From the NCBI GenBank assembly GCA_023548195.1, contig JAJHZJ010000268.1:2300215-2364214 (forward strand): DNA of 64,000 nucleotides, read 5' to 3'. A program made the translations under genes and the position numbers. The notes beneath the pieces are model-generated. The model was not told where the DNA came from and ran no database searches. It was given only the letters and a program-made list of their open reading frames with translations. Positions 44,877 through 57,130 of the stretch are shown in pieces; positions within the stretch are counted from its first letter, which is position 1, and each line of letters starts with the position of its first letter. This DNA is from Bettongia penicillata ogilbyi (lineage: Eukaryota > Chordata > Mammalia > Diprotodontia > Potoroidae).

Positions 44877-47390
44877 ACTTAATAAATATTAAAATTTTTT
44901 TTATTCATTCATATAATTAATAGTGATGTTGATGGTGATAATGATAGTGGTAATAGTGATGATGATGATAATGATGGTTAATGAGGTTCCTACTGGACTA
45001 TAGGAAAAAGAGTTATTTACTTATTTCATGATCATACTCTTACTGACTGGCTTTGTGACTTTGAGAAAGTCACTTCCACTGATTTTCATTTCACTGGGAC
45101 CATTGACTCATGTATAAACCAATGAATTGGGACTAAATGATTTCTAAGGTTCTTTCTAATGCTAAAATCCTATGAATAGCTAGTGGGGAATCAGGTCAAT
45201 TGAGTGCCAAAATTGTAACTAGAATCTTTTTTTTTAGCTTGGGTAACATAAGGGGGACAGAGTTAAGGGAAGGCTTACCTTCAGTGAAGCCTTGACAAGT
45301 ATGCTGTGTGATTTTTCCTGAAGGTCTAGTTACTGAGAGGGAGAGGAGATATGAAGGGGTGTATCTGCCTGGGGAGGAAGTTCATCTGGGAATGAATCTA
45401 CTGTCCCTATTGTATGTAATGGGACAAAGCAGAGAAGAAGCTAGAGGGTGGGGGAGAAAGCTGGGAACGGTCTTGTCTTTATCTTCTCAGTTTTCAGATT
45501 ATAGTGGGGAGGAAATAAGGTCAGAGTCAAAGTTATATACAAAGTGACCTTAGGGAAAGAAACATGTCCCTGACAATGCTATAAGTACCATATAACGTAT
45601 ACCATGAGCATTCAACGTGGTACTGCCCTAGTTATAGATCTGCCAAGTACCCAAGTCCAAGAAAGATGTTGTTAGATTAAAGAATGTAGAAGATAAACTT
45701 CAGAGTGGAAACTATGTCACTACCTTATCATTTTTTATCTTCGTATCCACAGTGTCTCAAAGTACTTTGTACATAGTAGGTATGGAAAAAATGTTTATTG
45801 AATGTTGAATGAGTGAACTGAAAACATTTGAATGATCACATCTTACTCATGCTTCCTTTGCACAATTTGATTTTCCCCAATTTATTTCCAATGAACTTAG
45901 AAGTCAATTAAAGTGAAATATGATTTGGAAAAAACCATATAGATTTATGAAATAAACTTGTTAATATGAAAAAGGAAAAATAAATCAATAACACTTCCGT
46001 TTCTCAAACCTAATCAGTGAAGCAGAAGCTTCTCTCCAAAATTCATACCTGCTGGGATAGGATGATTAAGTAATGGGTGTGGGTACCAACTTCACCATAA
46101 AAAATAAACAACATGGAAAAAGAAGAACCTATCTTATTCCAAAAAGAGACTGAACTATTTGGCTTCCTTTCACATAAGTTCACGGTAATGATCACTTAGA
46201 TAAATAAATACATTTTCCTTTTGGTTATAACCAGTCCAGGTGTCTTGATAGAAATGCTCAGAGCTGTAGTAGACCTAGAAGAACTAATCCAACTCTTTCA
46301 TTTTACAGAACAGCAAGTAGGTGAAGGGTGGGGAGGTAACACATCCAAGGTAATATGATGAATTAGATGGAAAAACCAGAATCCAAATCTCTTAGTTACA
46401 AATAATTTTCCTCAATTTTCTTGCATCTTTAGTGTTCTGATCCCATGACCCAAAGAAATATTAAAAGATACACAGATTTAGCTGTACTGTTTTTTCCAAA
46501 GGGAAATTCTGTCCAGGGAAATCCCCTGTAGCCTCAGAATTGATCTCGGCTCACCTTATATCTCTCTGTTTTGCTCTTATGTTTGGCTACCGAGAAGGTG
46601 GATCAAGTGCTCTCTTCCTCTCCATTGCACTTACTTCGGTCTTTTGAATGTGTTTCTTAATACTTCAGTATAAGCAGACATAGATATTTTGGAATTACAC
46701 ACATAAAATGGGGAAATTCTCAGCTTTCATTTATGGTTTTTAATCTTTATCCCAAATGAGAGAGATATACCACCTGAGGATCATCTTTTGGGTTAAATTC
46801 TATTAAATCAACAAGCAGTGTTGTATAGGCCAAAGAGGAGTCAACTTCTAATCGGAAGATCTGGATCAAATCTTACCTCTGTCACTGACTATCTGTGCAG
46901 CCTCAGGCAAATCACTTAATCTCTTTGAGCCTCAGAATTTTTATGTGTAAAGTCAGGAGGTTGTACTAGAGAGCTAATAAGGTCCCTTCAAGATGTAAGT
47001 CTATGTTCCTATGATCTATGATTCCATTAGGTACCTATTATTTCCCAAATACAGTTACAAAGATGGCTAAAGTACTCAAGGTCCTTGAAAAACATAGGAT
47101 CAAATGGTTTACCCAGGATATTAGAAAAACAGCTTAAAGATTATTCATTTAAATAACTATAAGTAGGATATGTGTGGATGAGATAAAGGTAAATCACTGG
47201 CACCTCAGAAAAGCAAACTAGAGATTTTTTGATTTCAACCGTCTTGAAAGTCAAATATAAACCAAAGGCCTTTGAATCCAAACTAATCATTCAGGATGAA
47301 TTAGAGAGAAACATTAAAATTAAAATGTGGATTAAATCTCTGATTAGATTAGAATGTAATTGATAAAATTAGTTCCAGTAGAATTGATGA
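44877..47390. other. SINE, L2 and unassigned mosaic
   Basis: MIR-like sense fragment 45,040-45,180 ('tttgtgactttgagaaagtcacttcc…aatgatttctaaggttctttctaatg'). L2 3' end 45,700-45,815 ('tttgtacatagtaggtatgg…atgtttattgaatg'). MIR antisense 46,255-46,400. MIR sense 46,840-47,020 ('atctggatcaaatcttacctctgtcactgac…aggtcccttcaagatg' type). No gene. A 79-codon frame at 45,308-45,547 is unrecognised. Confidence 0.65.
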
Positions 47391-47706
47391 GATATTTCAC
47401 ATTTTCTTGTATTTTTTCATCTTTTGGTTCTGTTTTGTAATTTCTTGCTTTCCCATAAAGTCATTAGCTTCCATCTGCTCCATTCTAATTTTTAAAGAAC
47501 TTTTCTTCAGTGAGTTTTTGAACCTCTTTTTCCTTTTCACAAATTCTACTTTTTAAAGCATTCTTCTCCTCGTTGGCATCATTCGATTTCTTTTGCCGGT
47601 TAGGTTAATCTAGTTTTAAAAGTGTTGCTTTCTTCAGTATTGTTTGGGTCTCCTTTATCAAGCTCTTGATTGACTTTTCATGATTTTCTTGCATCACTCT
47701 CATATG

Positions 47707-47720
47707 TCTTCCCAATTTTT
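47707..47720 (+). repeat. Left target-site duplication of copy C
   Basis: TCTTCCCAATTTTT, identical to 50,273-50,286. The sequence lies in the antisense ORF1 of copy B, and the host reads through when the insert is removed. Confidence 0.93.
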
Positions 47721-50272
47721 GTTTTTTTAAAAATTTTATTCATTCATTTTTAGTTTTCAATATTCATTTCCACAAGATTTTGAATTCCAAATTTTCTCCC
47801 CCTCTCAACTCCCCCATCCCAAGACACTGTGCATTCTGATTACCCTATCCCCCAATCTGTGCTCCTTTCTATCACTCCCCTTACTTCCCTTATTCCCATC
47901 ATATTTTTTATAGGACAAGATAGATTTCTATAACCCATTACTTGTATTTCTTATTTCCCAGTCGCATGTAACAACAATTTTTACATTCATTTTTAAAACT
48001 TTGAGTTCCAACTTCTCTCCCTTCCTCCCTTCTCACCCATCCCTACTGAGAAGGCAAGCAATTTAATATAGGTATAGTTGTGCAAAAGACTTCCATAAAA
48101 GTCATGTTGTGAAACACTAACTATATTTCCCTCCATACTATCCTGCCCCCCTTATTCATTCAATTCTCTCTGTTGACCTTGTCCCTCCCCCAAATTACCC
48201 CTCTTCCCATTTTCCCACCCTTCTTTCTCCCCCATTACCCTATTTCTCCCCTTCTCCCCTACTTTCCTGTAGTGTAAGATAGATTTTCATATCACATTGA
48301 GTGAGCATGTTATTCCCTCCTTAAGCCAAATATGATGAGAGTAAGCTTCACTTTTTCCATCTCACTTCCCCCCTTTCCCCTCCATTGAAAAAGCTTTTTC
48401 TTGCCTCTTTTATGAGAAATAATTTACCTTATTCTGTTTCTCCTTTTCTTCTCTCAATAAATTCCTCTCTCACCCCTTAATTTTATTTTTTTAGATATCA
48501 TCCCTTTCTATTTAACTCACCCTGTGCCCTCTATGTGTATGTATATAATCCCTCCAATTACCGAAATACTGAGAAATGTTTCAAGAGTTACAAATATTAT
48601 CTTTCCATGTAGGAATGTAAACAGTTCAACTTTAGTAAGTCTTTATGATTTCTATTTCCTGTTTACCTTTTCATGCTTCTCTTGATTCTTGTGTTTAAAA
48701 GTCAAATTTTCTAATCAGCTCTGGTCTTTTCATCAAGAATACTTGAAAGTCCTCTATTTCATTGAATGACCATTTCCCCCCCTTGAAATATTATACTCAA
48801 TTTGGCTGGATAGGTGATTCTTTGTTTTAGTCCTAGTTCCTTTGATTTCTGGAATATCATATTCCAATCCCTTCAGTCCCTTAATGTAGAATCTGCTAGA
48901 TCTTGTGTTATTCTGAGTGTATTTCCATAATGCTTGAATTGTTTCTTTCTGGTTGCTTGCAATATTTTCTCCTTGACCTGGGAACTCTAAAATTTGGCTA
49001 CAATATTCCTAGGAGTTTCTCTTTACAGATCTCTTTCAGGAGGTGATCTGTGCATTCTTTCAATATTTACTTTGCCCTGTGGTTCTAGAATATCAAAGCA
49101 CTTTTCCTTGATAATTTCATGAAGGAGGATGTCTACGCTCTTTTTTTGATCATGGCTTTCAGGAAGTCCCATAATTTTTAAATTGTCTCTCCTAGATCTC
49201 TTTTCCAGGTCAATTGTTTTTCCAATGAGATATTTAACATTGTCTGTTATTTTTTTCATTCCTTTGGTTTAGTTTTATAATTTCTTGATTTTTCATAAAG
49301 CCATTATTTTCCATCTGCTCCATTCTAATCTTCATGGAATTATTGTCTTTAGTGAACTTTTGGAACTCCTTTTCCATCTGACCATTTCTGCTTTTTAGGG
49401 CATTCTTCTTCTCATTGACTTTTTGGATCTCTTTTGCCACTTGAGTTAGTCTATTTTTTAAAGTGTTATTTTCTTCAGCATTTTTGGGGTCTCCCTTAGC
49501 AAATAGTTGATTAATTTTTCATGATTTTTTTGCATCACTCTCATTTCTCTTCCCAATTTTTGTTCTACTTTGCTTACTTGATTTTCAAAATCCTTTTTCA
49601 GTTCTTCCATGGTCTGAAACCAATTAATACTTTTCTTGGAGGCTCTGAATAGAGGAGCTTTGACTTTGTTTTCTTTGTTTGCATCCTTTGGTCTTTCTTG
49701 TCACCAAAGTAAGATTCTATAGTCTGATTCTTTTTCTGGTTTTTCCTCATTTCCTTAGTGATTTATTTGACTTTTGGCCTCTTTGTCAAGGTAGTTATCT
49801 ACTTCCAGTGGGGGAGAGGTGTGTACTATCAGATCCCTCCACAATCTGGGTGACTAGAGCTCCATAAACAGTGGCTGCAACTCTCCCTGCTGCTGTTGTG
49901 ATTGCTGCAGGTTTTTTCACTCCCTCTCCCTTCTATCGCCCTAGAGCCAGGGTCAGACCACTCCACTTTTCTATACTTGTCCCACAGGCTTTCCCCACTT
50001 ACTTTCCTATTTATCCTCACCGTTTTGGGGTCATGAAATCTGGAAACCACCACAGCTGCAAGAGATTCAATCTCCCCAATGCCTGCTCAGATCTTGTCTG
50101 TGCCAGCACAACCCACACTGGACTATGCCCTGCCCCCATCATGGTGGTGTGATAGACACTTCCTGGTGACCTTCTAGGCTGTCTTGGGTTGGAGATTTGC
50201 TTCTCTCCATCATTCTGTGTGTTTTGCAGCACTCTAGAAGGTTCATGCTGTTACTCCACCATCTTGGCTCAC
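47721..50272 (-). mobile_element. HAL1-like element, copy C (nested in copy B)
   Basis: 2,552 bp between perfect 14-bp duplications. Minus-strand order: 5' end GTGAGCCAAGATGGTGGAG (50,272 down), a short 5'UTR, ORF1 from 49,750, a stop region near 48,680, a 3'UTR of about 960 bp, and a terminal T-run at 47,722-47,728 (poly(A) on the element strand). It has no ORF2. It is more decayed than the copies at 40,447 and 60,509. Confidence 0.88.
48670..49750 (-). pseudogene. ORF1: ORF1 pseudogene of copy C
   Basis: The start codon is the minus-strand ATG at 49,750, giving MRKNQKKNQTIESYF, the counterpart of MPRKGKKNKTLESFF. Coiled-coil remains are in the 49,234-49,440 piece (…IQKVNEKKNALKSR…). The RRM piece is 49,023-49,259 (…KRSRRDNLKIMGLPESHDQKKS…, then IERMHRSPPER). 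The two pieces overlap in different frames, so a frameshift lies near 49,240-49,260. The final region keeps the TCA form of the terminal codon, with an upstream TAA from a CAA-to-TAA change. Confidence 0.8.
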
Positions 50273-50286
50273 TCTTCCCAATTTTT
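50273..50286 (+). repeat. Right target-site duplication of copy C
   Basis: TCTTCCCAATTTTT, partner of 47,707-47,720. The copy B antisense ORF1 resumes with CCTCTGCCTC. Confidence 0.93.
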
Positions 50287-51209
50287 CCTCTGCCTCTTTT
50301 GAGTTTCAAAATTCTTTTTGAGCTCTTCCATGACCTGAGGCCATTAAAAATTTTTTTGGAGGTTTTGGATATAGAAGCCTTGACTTTTGTGTCTTCCTCT
50401 GATGGTATGCTTTTTTCTTCCCCATCTGAAAGGATGGAAGAAAGTAACCAAGGAAGTAACCTTCTATAATCATTTTTCCACCTTTTTGGGGGCATTTTTC
50501 CAGCCAGTTACTTGACTTTCGAGTTCTTTGCCAAGTGCAGGGTATAATCTAGGGATATGTAAGTTCTCAGTTCCTCCAAGATGGCACAATCAAGGGAAGT
50601 GAGTTTGTTCTTCTCCTGGCTTGCATTCTAGTCCGTGAGCAATCATGAGCACTCTTTTCTGCCCTCAGTCTGAGAGTAAGAATCCTTCTCCACGGTCACC
50701 ACCAGTTCTACCACATCATCGCTATTCCTCACCCCAGGACCACCACTCAAAACCCAGGTTAGTGTCTCAATTTCCCCAGAGTCATTAGCAGAAGGCTCCA
50801 AAAGTGAATACTGCTGCAGTGGCTGCCACCACCCTAGGGCCAGGGCCAGACAGCACATCCCTCTCCCTCAAGTAAAAGAACTTTCTTACTGACCTTTGAA
50901 GCTGTCTTTGGTGTTTGTGGGTTGATAAATCTGGGAACTGCAGCTGCTACCCGTGATTCCACTCCCTGAGGGCAGCTTCATTCCTATCCGTGCTGTGCAG
51001 TGTGGCCAAGGCTGGGCTGTGCTCTGCTCCAAGTCGGGTGTAATAGATCTTTCCTGTCAGCCTTCCAGGCTGTCTTGGGCTGCAAATCTCTTTCATTGAC
51101 ATTTTGTGGCTTCTGCTGCTTGAGAATTTGTTTAGAGTTATTTTATATAAGTATTTTGTGGGCTATGGGAGAAGAGCTAGAGCAGGTCTGCCTTTCTACT
51201 CCACCCCCA

Positions 51210-52060
51210 GATATTTCCTATTTCATGTTCCACAAATGCCTTAAATTCAACATGGCTCAGAGTTCATTCTCCTAAACCTGTTCTTTTTTTTCTGAATTAA
51301 ATACATTGGTCTCATCAATACTGTTTATTTAGTCTCCTGTGCTTAGAATTTTATTTGTGTCTTTGACTTTTCCCCTCCTTAACCTTTTATATTCAACCAA
51401 ATATAAAATACTGTTATTCTCCTCTTGTAATAGTTCTTGCATTCATTCTCCCCTCTCTGTTTTCACTACCAAAAGCTCTAATAAAGGTATTTATTGTCTA
51501 TTATTATGCACATATAGTATTAAAATCATTTTATTGAATATTTCCATTTAGACTTTCTCTTCCTCCTAATCATTCTTTATTCCCTGTTAAGTCATATTCC
51601 TTACGCACAGATATGCCCATACCACTTTCCAAGAATCTCCAATGATTTTCTGTTTCCTGCTAAAAGTATTCCTTACTCTGTATTAATTGCATCCTCAATC
51701 TGGCTCCAAACTACCTCTGGTTTTATTCCCCTTCATACACTTCTTGCCCCAGCCAAATTGGACCTCTAATTGTTTCCTAAATTACCTTGAACTCTTTCAC
51801 CTTAGTGCTTTCTTGCAACACATTTCCTATTCTTAGAGCATGTTCCCTCTACATCTTTATTTGTTAAAAATGCTTCTCTTCCTCCAAGGCCCTGGTCAGA
51901 TACCACTTCCCTCTATGAATCCCTCTTTGATCGCCCACCTCTTTCCTCTAGTCAGCTTAAAGAAATTGTTATTTCTGAAATTCTCTTTGAACACTTTTTC
52001 TAGATTTCTTCCTTGCCCAGTTATGGTTTGCCTTATAGTCTACTTAGTGTCAGGCCTTGT
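51210..52060 (+). repeat. LINE-2 3' half
   Basis: About 850 bp in order: 'tgttccacaaatgccttaaattcaacatggctcagag' (ORF2 end), 'caccaatctccaatgattttc'-like segment, 'cctcaatctggctccaaactacctctgg', 'cttgccccagccaaattggacctctaattg', 'cctccaaggccctggtcagataccacttccctctatgaatccctc' and 'ttctagatttcttccttgcccagttatggtttgcc'. Confidence 0.8.
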
Positions 52061-52300
52061 TGTTGTTGTCCGGTAATTTCCCATCATGCTAACTCTTAGT
52101 GACCTCACTTGGAGCTTTCTTGGCATTTCCTTCTCCACCTTATTTCACAGATGAGGAAACTGAGGCAGAAAGGAGATAGCGACTTGTCCAGGGTCACAAA
52201 GATATTAAGTAAGGCTAGTCTGAGGCCAGATTCAAATTCAGGAAGACTCATCTTCCTGACTCCAAGCTTGGCACTCTTTCCACTTCGCCATATATGTGAG
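52060..52300 (-). repeat. Marsupial SINE with extension, antisense
   Basis: 'cacttggagctttcttggcatttccttctcc', 'atttcacagatgaggaaactgaggcagaaagg', 'acttgtccagggtcaca' and 'cagattcaaattcaggaagactcatcttcctgactccaag'. Confidence 0.9.
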
Positions 52301-52534
52301 ACTTTGTGATGTGTTGTTTAGTTTTATTGGATTGCTTTTTGAATCCCTTTTTTTATTATTTCTTATAATGGACAGCTTTTTGAGACGGGGTTTGCATGTA
52401 GTAATTATGTTGAATTAAATTCCAGGCTTCTAATTTTACAGCTATATATTTTATCTTTTTTCTTTTCTCTTATTCTAACTCCAACCAAACTGAGCAACTT
52501 TGACCTCTGAAATAATCACCCTACACTTTGATTT

Positions 52535-52860
52535 CAAGCATTTGTATATATACATATGTATATATGTGTGTGTATATACTCATGCCAATTCATCACCACC
52601 TCATTGCAAATTACACTCAAAACAATATCTAGTCCTGACTTCTGCTCCAGTTTCCAGACCTGAATGTACAAATGTCTAGAGTTTGGATGTTCCACAAACA
52701 CCTTAAACTCAAAATGTCTCAAACAATGTTTACCTTTTCCCCTAAACCCCTTCTTCTTTCTGAAATCTTCTCTTGTTACTATAATATCCTTCTACATGCC
52801 CCAACCATTCATAGATATACCAACAGGATATTAGTGTTTCTGTCTTCATATAGTTCCTAA
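52535..52860 (+). repeat. LINE-2 ORF2-end fragment with short TA/TG tract
   Basis: A TATACA/TGTG tract at 52,543-52,577 precedes 'tggatgttccacaaacaccttaaactcaaaatgtctcaaac' and 'cttttcccctaaaccccttcttctttctgaa', the same L2 segment that begins the 51,210 copy. Confidence 0.7.
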
Positions 52861-52879
52861 AACATTGATTGTTTTCAAT

Positions 52880-53990
52880 TTTTCATATTTTTTCCAGTTT
52901 GTTGGGTGTGGGTGAAACATCTGAGTTGTTTTCTAAAACTTGAATTTCTTTTATTATTAATGATTTGGAGCTTGGCTGCATATGGCCATTTATTGTTTGA
53001 AAGTCTTTCAAAAATGTATATCCTTAAATACATCCTTTGACCGATTATCTGCTGGGGACTAGTTATCTTTTACGGAGGCAGTGGCCTTGTCAGATTTTCT
53101 GTATTCTTTTATCCTCTTGTAGTATTCAACAAATTTTAGCTTCATTTCACAGAGAATGATATTGCTAAATTCACTACTCCAGGAGCATTTCAAGGAAGGG
53201 CTGTGAGAACAGTGTGATGAGGGCATATTATTGTATGAAGAGACATTATAAATCTGTCATTTAGAGAACAATAAGGACACATCTTGGAAATAAATTGAGA
53301 ACATGATGGAAAAATCATTTACAAATGAGGGAGAGTTAGACAGACATGTACTGTGAGTTCTTGGCCACAGACAATGACCCAGTCTGCAGTTGGAAATTCA
53401 TAAAAACACATTCTGCACACCCTTTGGAATCCCTCTGAGAAGCCTCTTTATTCAGAAGAATATATGATAATTTAATAACATGATAGAAAAGGTTAGAAAA
53501 TTCGATAGAACCAATTTTGTTCCTTGGGACTTTGACAGATACCCTGGATGCTTACCAATGTGCTTGGTGTATCTCTTCCCCAAAGAAAGGACTGAATTCA
53601 GATAACGACAGATGATAGGGAAGAGTGATAGGAAAGGCATGAGGTAAATTTGCTGCTTTTTTGATGAGTTCAGGAGGATACTCATTTCCCTTCTTAGAAA
53701 GCTCTGGGGATCAAGATCTGATTTCTTGAGTACTGTTTCCTAGATGAATATTTCCATCTGGCTTCTGATATGTTCAAAAAATAATAAATCTCTTTTTTCT
53801 CTTTGTTCAGCTGCAGATAAAGTACAGTAGGTCAAGTATTTTGAAATGGGGTAATTGATTTTTCTGTGTAAGATAATTAGGAGTAGACTGGAGTTTCTTA
53901 GCATATGTTACATGTAGCCCATGTAGAGATACACTTACAATGTTCAACCAGGTACAGAATAAGAGTTTCCATTTTATGCAACAATTTATA
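52880..53990. other. Repeat-poor stretch, candidate conserved non-coding
   Basis: About 1.1 kb with no recognised repeat. It includes 'ttattattaatgatttggagcttggctgcatatggcc' and a 53,140-53,390 segment of mixed composition with no simple repeats. No supported gene. The frame at 53,452-53,685 (minus, 77 codons) is unrecognised. Confidence 0.35.
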
Positions 53991-54009
53991 ATTTCCAGTA
54001 CACTTTTCC

Positions 54010-54190
54010 TCACAAGCCTGTGAGGCAAGTCATGAAATAGTATCATTATTTCAATTTTGCAGAGATAGAAACTGAGGCTCGCACCTAGCTAGTCCCATAG
54101 CTAGATGTTAGAGTCACAACCAAAATCATTTCTTGTGATTTTAGAGGCCTAGATTTAGAGGCAAAGGATAATAGCATCATAAATTTGGAG
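54010..54190 (-). repeat. MIR-like SINE, antisense
   Basis: 'acaagcctgtgaggcaagtcatgaaatagtatcattatttcaattttgcagagatagaaactgaggctc'. Confidence 0.75.
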
Positions 54191-54214
54191 CTAGAAGGAA
54201 TGTTGTAGGCCATC

Positions 54215-54600
54215 TATTTGCCTCAGTTTCTTCTTCTGTAAAACAAGTAGCATAATGATAGCACCTCCCTTCCAAGGTTGTTGTGAGGATTGAATGAGAT
54301 GAGATTGTTCAGTTGTATGTCCCACTATAGTGACTCTATTTGGGGTTTTCTTGGCAAAGGCACTGGAGCGGTTTGACATTCCCTTCTCCAGCTCATTTTA
54401 TAGATAAGGAAACTAAGACAAACAGGGGTCACACAGCTAGCAAGTACCTGAGGCCAGATCTGAACTCAGGAGATGAGTATTTTTGACTCCAGGTCTGGCA
54501 CTCACTCTCTCCACTCCTCTGCCTAGCTGTCTTATTAAATGGAATAATATTTCTAAAGTGTTTTGCAAACTTTAAAGCTTCAAATACATGCTATCATCAT
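54215..54600. repeat. Antisense marsupial SINE nested in a sense SINE
   Basis: The host is a sense SINE: 'cctcagtttcttcttctgtaaaac…aaggttgttgtgaggattgaatgagatg' (54,215-54,300), resumed by 'aatatttctaaagtgttttgcaaactttaaag' (54,545-54,580). Between them (about 54,304-54,533) lies an antisense SINE: 'ggttttcttggcaaaggcactggagcggtttg', 'aggggtcacacagctagcaag' and 'tctgcctagctgtc'. ATTGAATGAGATGAG before and ATTAAATGGAATAAT after look like a decayed target duplication. Confidence 0.8.
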
Positions 54601-54745
54601 CATTATCATCATCATCATTCTATTATGTACATTCATTTAATAGGTAAGGGAAACTGAGGCACAGAGCATTTAAGTGATTTATCCAGTGGTTTCTGAGCTA
54701 GGACTTGGTTTTCCAACATCAAGCCTGATATGCTATCGAGATGTC
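54600..54745 (-). repeat. MIR-like SINE, antisense
   Basis: 'ttaataggtaagggaaactgaggcacagagcatttaagtgatttatccag…gagctaggacttgg'. Preceded by a (CAT)n tract at 54,592-54,618. Confidence 0.75.
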
Positions 54746-54889
54746 ATGCTGCCCATTTTCTGAGTTTTAATCCTATTCTTTTGGTGCTAAATAGGTTTGT
54801 GTTTTTGAATGACTCATTTGATTTCCTTGGACTGTAGTTTCTTCTCTAGAGGGATTTTAGCCTAATGATCTCTAAAGCCCCTGGCTCTC

Positions 54890-55190
54890 AGTTGTCTATC
54901 TCCAAATCCACTGTTCTTTCCTCTCCTTCATACCACCTACTTACAGTGCCTACTTACAGAACTACCTTCTTTGTAAATGGGCATCTTAATTATCAAAGAA
55001 ATATGTTTGTATTGGGGCGATATAGGGTGCTGGAACAATGTCTTTCTGTCCCTCCCGATAAGGAATTTTTCCTTCAACATAAGCTGTCTGAGGGCAGAAA
55101 CTGCTTGATTTTTGTCTTTATATCTTCAACACTTAGGCCAATATTTGGTACATAGTAGGCACATCTGGCACATAAGAGTTTAATGATGCT
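54890..55190 (+). repeat. LINE-2 3' end
   Basis: 'cataagctgtctgagggcagaaactgcttgatttttgtc' and 'ttggtacatagtaggcacatctggcacataagagtttaatgatgcttg'. A 96-codon frame across it (54,865-55,155) is not called. Confidence 0.7.
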
Positions 55191-56990
55191 TGATTCAGAT
55201 CTTTTAATTATAGTTATAGCTATAGTCTGTTATAGTCTTTTAGAGAATTCATTAGAATTGCTGAGATTTTATTAGTTACCTGTAGTCACACACTAGGATT
55301 TGTCAAAGGCAAAATACATACTTAGATCTTTCTTATTCTCAGTCTAGGCCCCCATTTACTATGCCACATAACTTTCCCAAAAGAGCTTGTTGGTTATTTT
55401 TAAGGCATTATGATTTATGCCATCAACTGTATTTAGGTCTTTTGATCAGTCAATTGATATTTTCTGAGTTTACATCTTAGCTTATGAACCTTAAGTTACT
55501 TGAACATTTCTGGTAAAAGATTAGGTAATGGATTGACTCATCTTTAGTAAAGCAAGGAGTTGCAGATAATCTTTCTTGGACATGGGCTTAATATTCAACT
55601 CCACATTCTTGGTCGTGTATATTCAATTTCCTGCAACTTAGAATAAAAGGGAGGAATAAGACTTATTTTCTCAAATATTTAAATTTCCCACATGGGTGTA
55701 GTCATGTTAACACAACATAGAGTATTGCGTGAAAATAAACAGGATTTTCATCCTTCATGTCACGGGGCAGATTCCCCAAAAGGACTGTGTGTGAGGAAGA
55801 GAAAGATCACACAGATAATATAATTTATGAATAGGATTTGGATAAGCACTTTTTGAACAAAAAAGGAAAATAAATACTTGCATCACACAATATTGAGTGA
55901 AACTTTAGAAGAGGAAAATCAAAACTTTCAGGGAAACCAGGCAAACCTAATGCAGCATTTCTTTTCCACTATAACTGAAACTTCTCATACCCTATTAAGG
56001 AAATGCTTGGCAATTTGCATATATTTAATTTCAGGTAGTTATGAATTCTATACGAGTTTTAATTCTTCAAGTTTCCATTATTTCATTGGTGTGAAGACTT
56101 TCTTCTCTAAGTCAGATTTTGGATTCTCTGTCTTAATCCAGGATCTTTGTGAGTTCCTGTGGCTAAAGGGAGAGAAACAAACAAATAAACACAAGAAGAC
56201 ATTTTTTGGACAGTAGGCACACAATCCCAGTTTGGTTGTCACTCCACTGGAACAGCCTCTAAGAATCCAGGGTTGTCTTCACACTGCAATGAAGAAAATA
56301 ATTAGTATTGTATTGAAGGATGGCTATAGATGTCACATACTTGAGAATCTAAAGTTTAATTCCATTGGCATGGGTGCTCCCTCCACCACCAACCCAGCTC
56401 ACAATCCCATTAATGATTTACTAGACAGTTATTATGACTCAAATATTCACCATCCTCCAGTCAATCTGGTGAGGAGCCTTTCCAAGTTTAGATAGGCTTA
56501 TCCTAGCTTGACAATCAAAATATCAAAACCCATACTTGAAGTTTTGCCAACTATGTAGGACATTCCAAATATTGCACTGCCTTGGTAAAATCTTGAAGAG
56601 CCTGGGGTATTAGAGGAGTACTCTAGGGAAGGTTCACCTCTATCTCTCTCATCTCTGGTTCTTTTTCTCTCCATTTTCTACCTCTACCTCACCCTGAATT
56701 AATTTTTTAATTAAAATATTTTAGTTTATCTCTCCCACTTCACTCTCCCTCAAGTGAGGAAAAAATAATGAAAAACAAAACCCTTATCACAAATATAGTC
56801 AAGCATACCAAATTAATTTATTGAGCATGTTTGAAAAAAAGGTCATTCTGCAGTCTGAATCCATCATTTTCTGGGTAGTGGTCATCTGGAATCGCAGTGG
56901 GATATTACAGTGGTCAGAGTTCTTAAGTTTTTCAAAGTTCCTTTTCTTTACTCCCGTTCTTTAACTCTATGTTTTTGATTATCGCTCTTG
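55191..56990. other. Mostly unassigned; MIR trace at 55,260-55,370
   Basis: A 112-codon plus-strand frame (55,878-56,216) and an 87-codon frame (56,232-56,495) show no recognisable domain, signal or neighbouring splice logic. A weak antisense MIR lies at 55,260-55,370. No supported gene. Confidence 0.35.
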
Positions 56991-56997
56991 TTCTATA

Positions 56998-57130
56998 GTT
57001 TCTCTCTCTCTCTTTCCCCCCTCTCTTTCTCTCTCTCTGTCCCTCTCTGTTTCCCCTCTCTCTCTCCTCTTTTTCTTTCTCTCTTTCTGTCTATTCCTTC
57101 TCTCTGTCTCTGTCTGTCTCTCCTCTCTCT
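56998..57130. repeat. CT-rich simple sequence, followed by TA/TG-rich tract to 57,360
   Basis: Almost pure pyrimidine on the plus strand (57,000-57,128), then TATACA/TGTG sequence (57,200-57,355). The long frames on both strands result from this composition. Confidence 0.9.

Larger units (their letters stand above)
47391..51209 (-). mobile_element. HAL1-like element, copy B (old, 3'-truncated, interrupted)
   Basis: On the minus strand this runs from a 5' end near 51,209 ('tttctactccaccccc' reversed), through a 5'UTR with GAGGAACTGAGA-like words near 50,570, into ORF1 from about 50,492. It is interrupted at 50,287/47,720 by copy C and resumes at 47,720-47,391, ending in the ORF1 sequence around 'gaaatatctcatc'. 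The C-terminal part of ORF1 and the whole 3'UTR are missing. Loss of the 3' end is unusual for a target-primed insertion and suggests later deletion. Confidence 0.75.

Noticed and set aside
44438..44892. Plus-strand frames over the copy A leader
   Set aside because: They lie antisense to the decayed 5'UTR of copy A, so they are shadows of element sequence.
55878..56216. 112-codon plus-strand frame
   Set aside because: No domain and no neighbouring exon-like features. A frame of this length is expected by chance somewhere in 64 kb.
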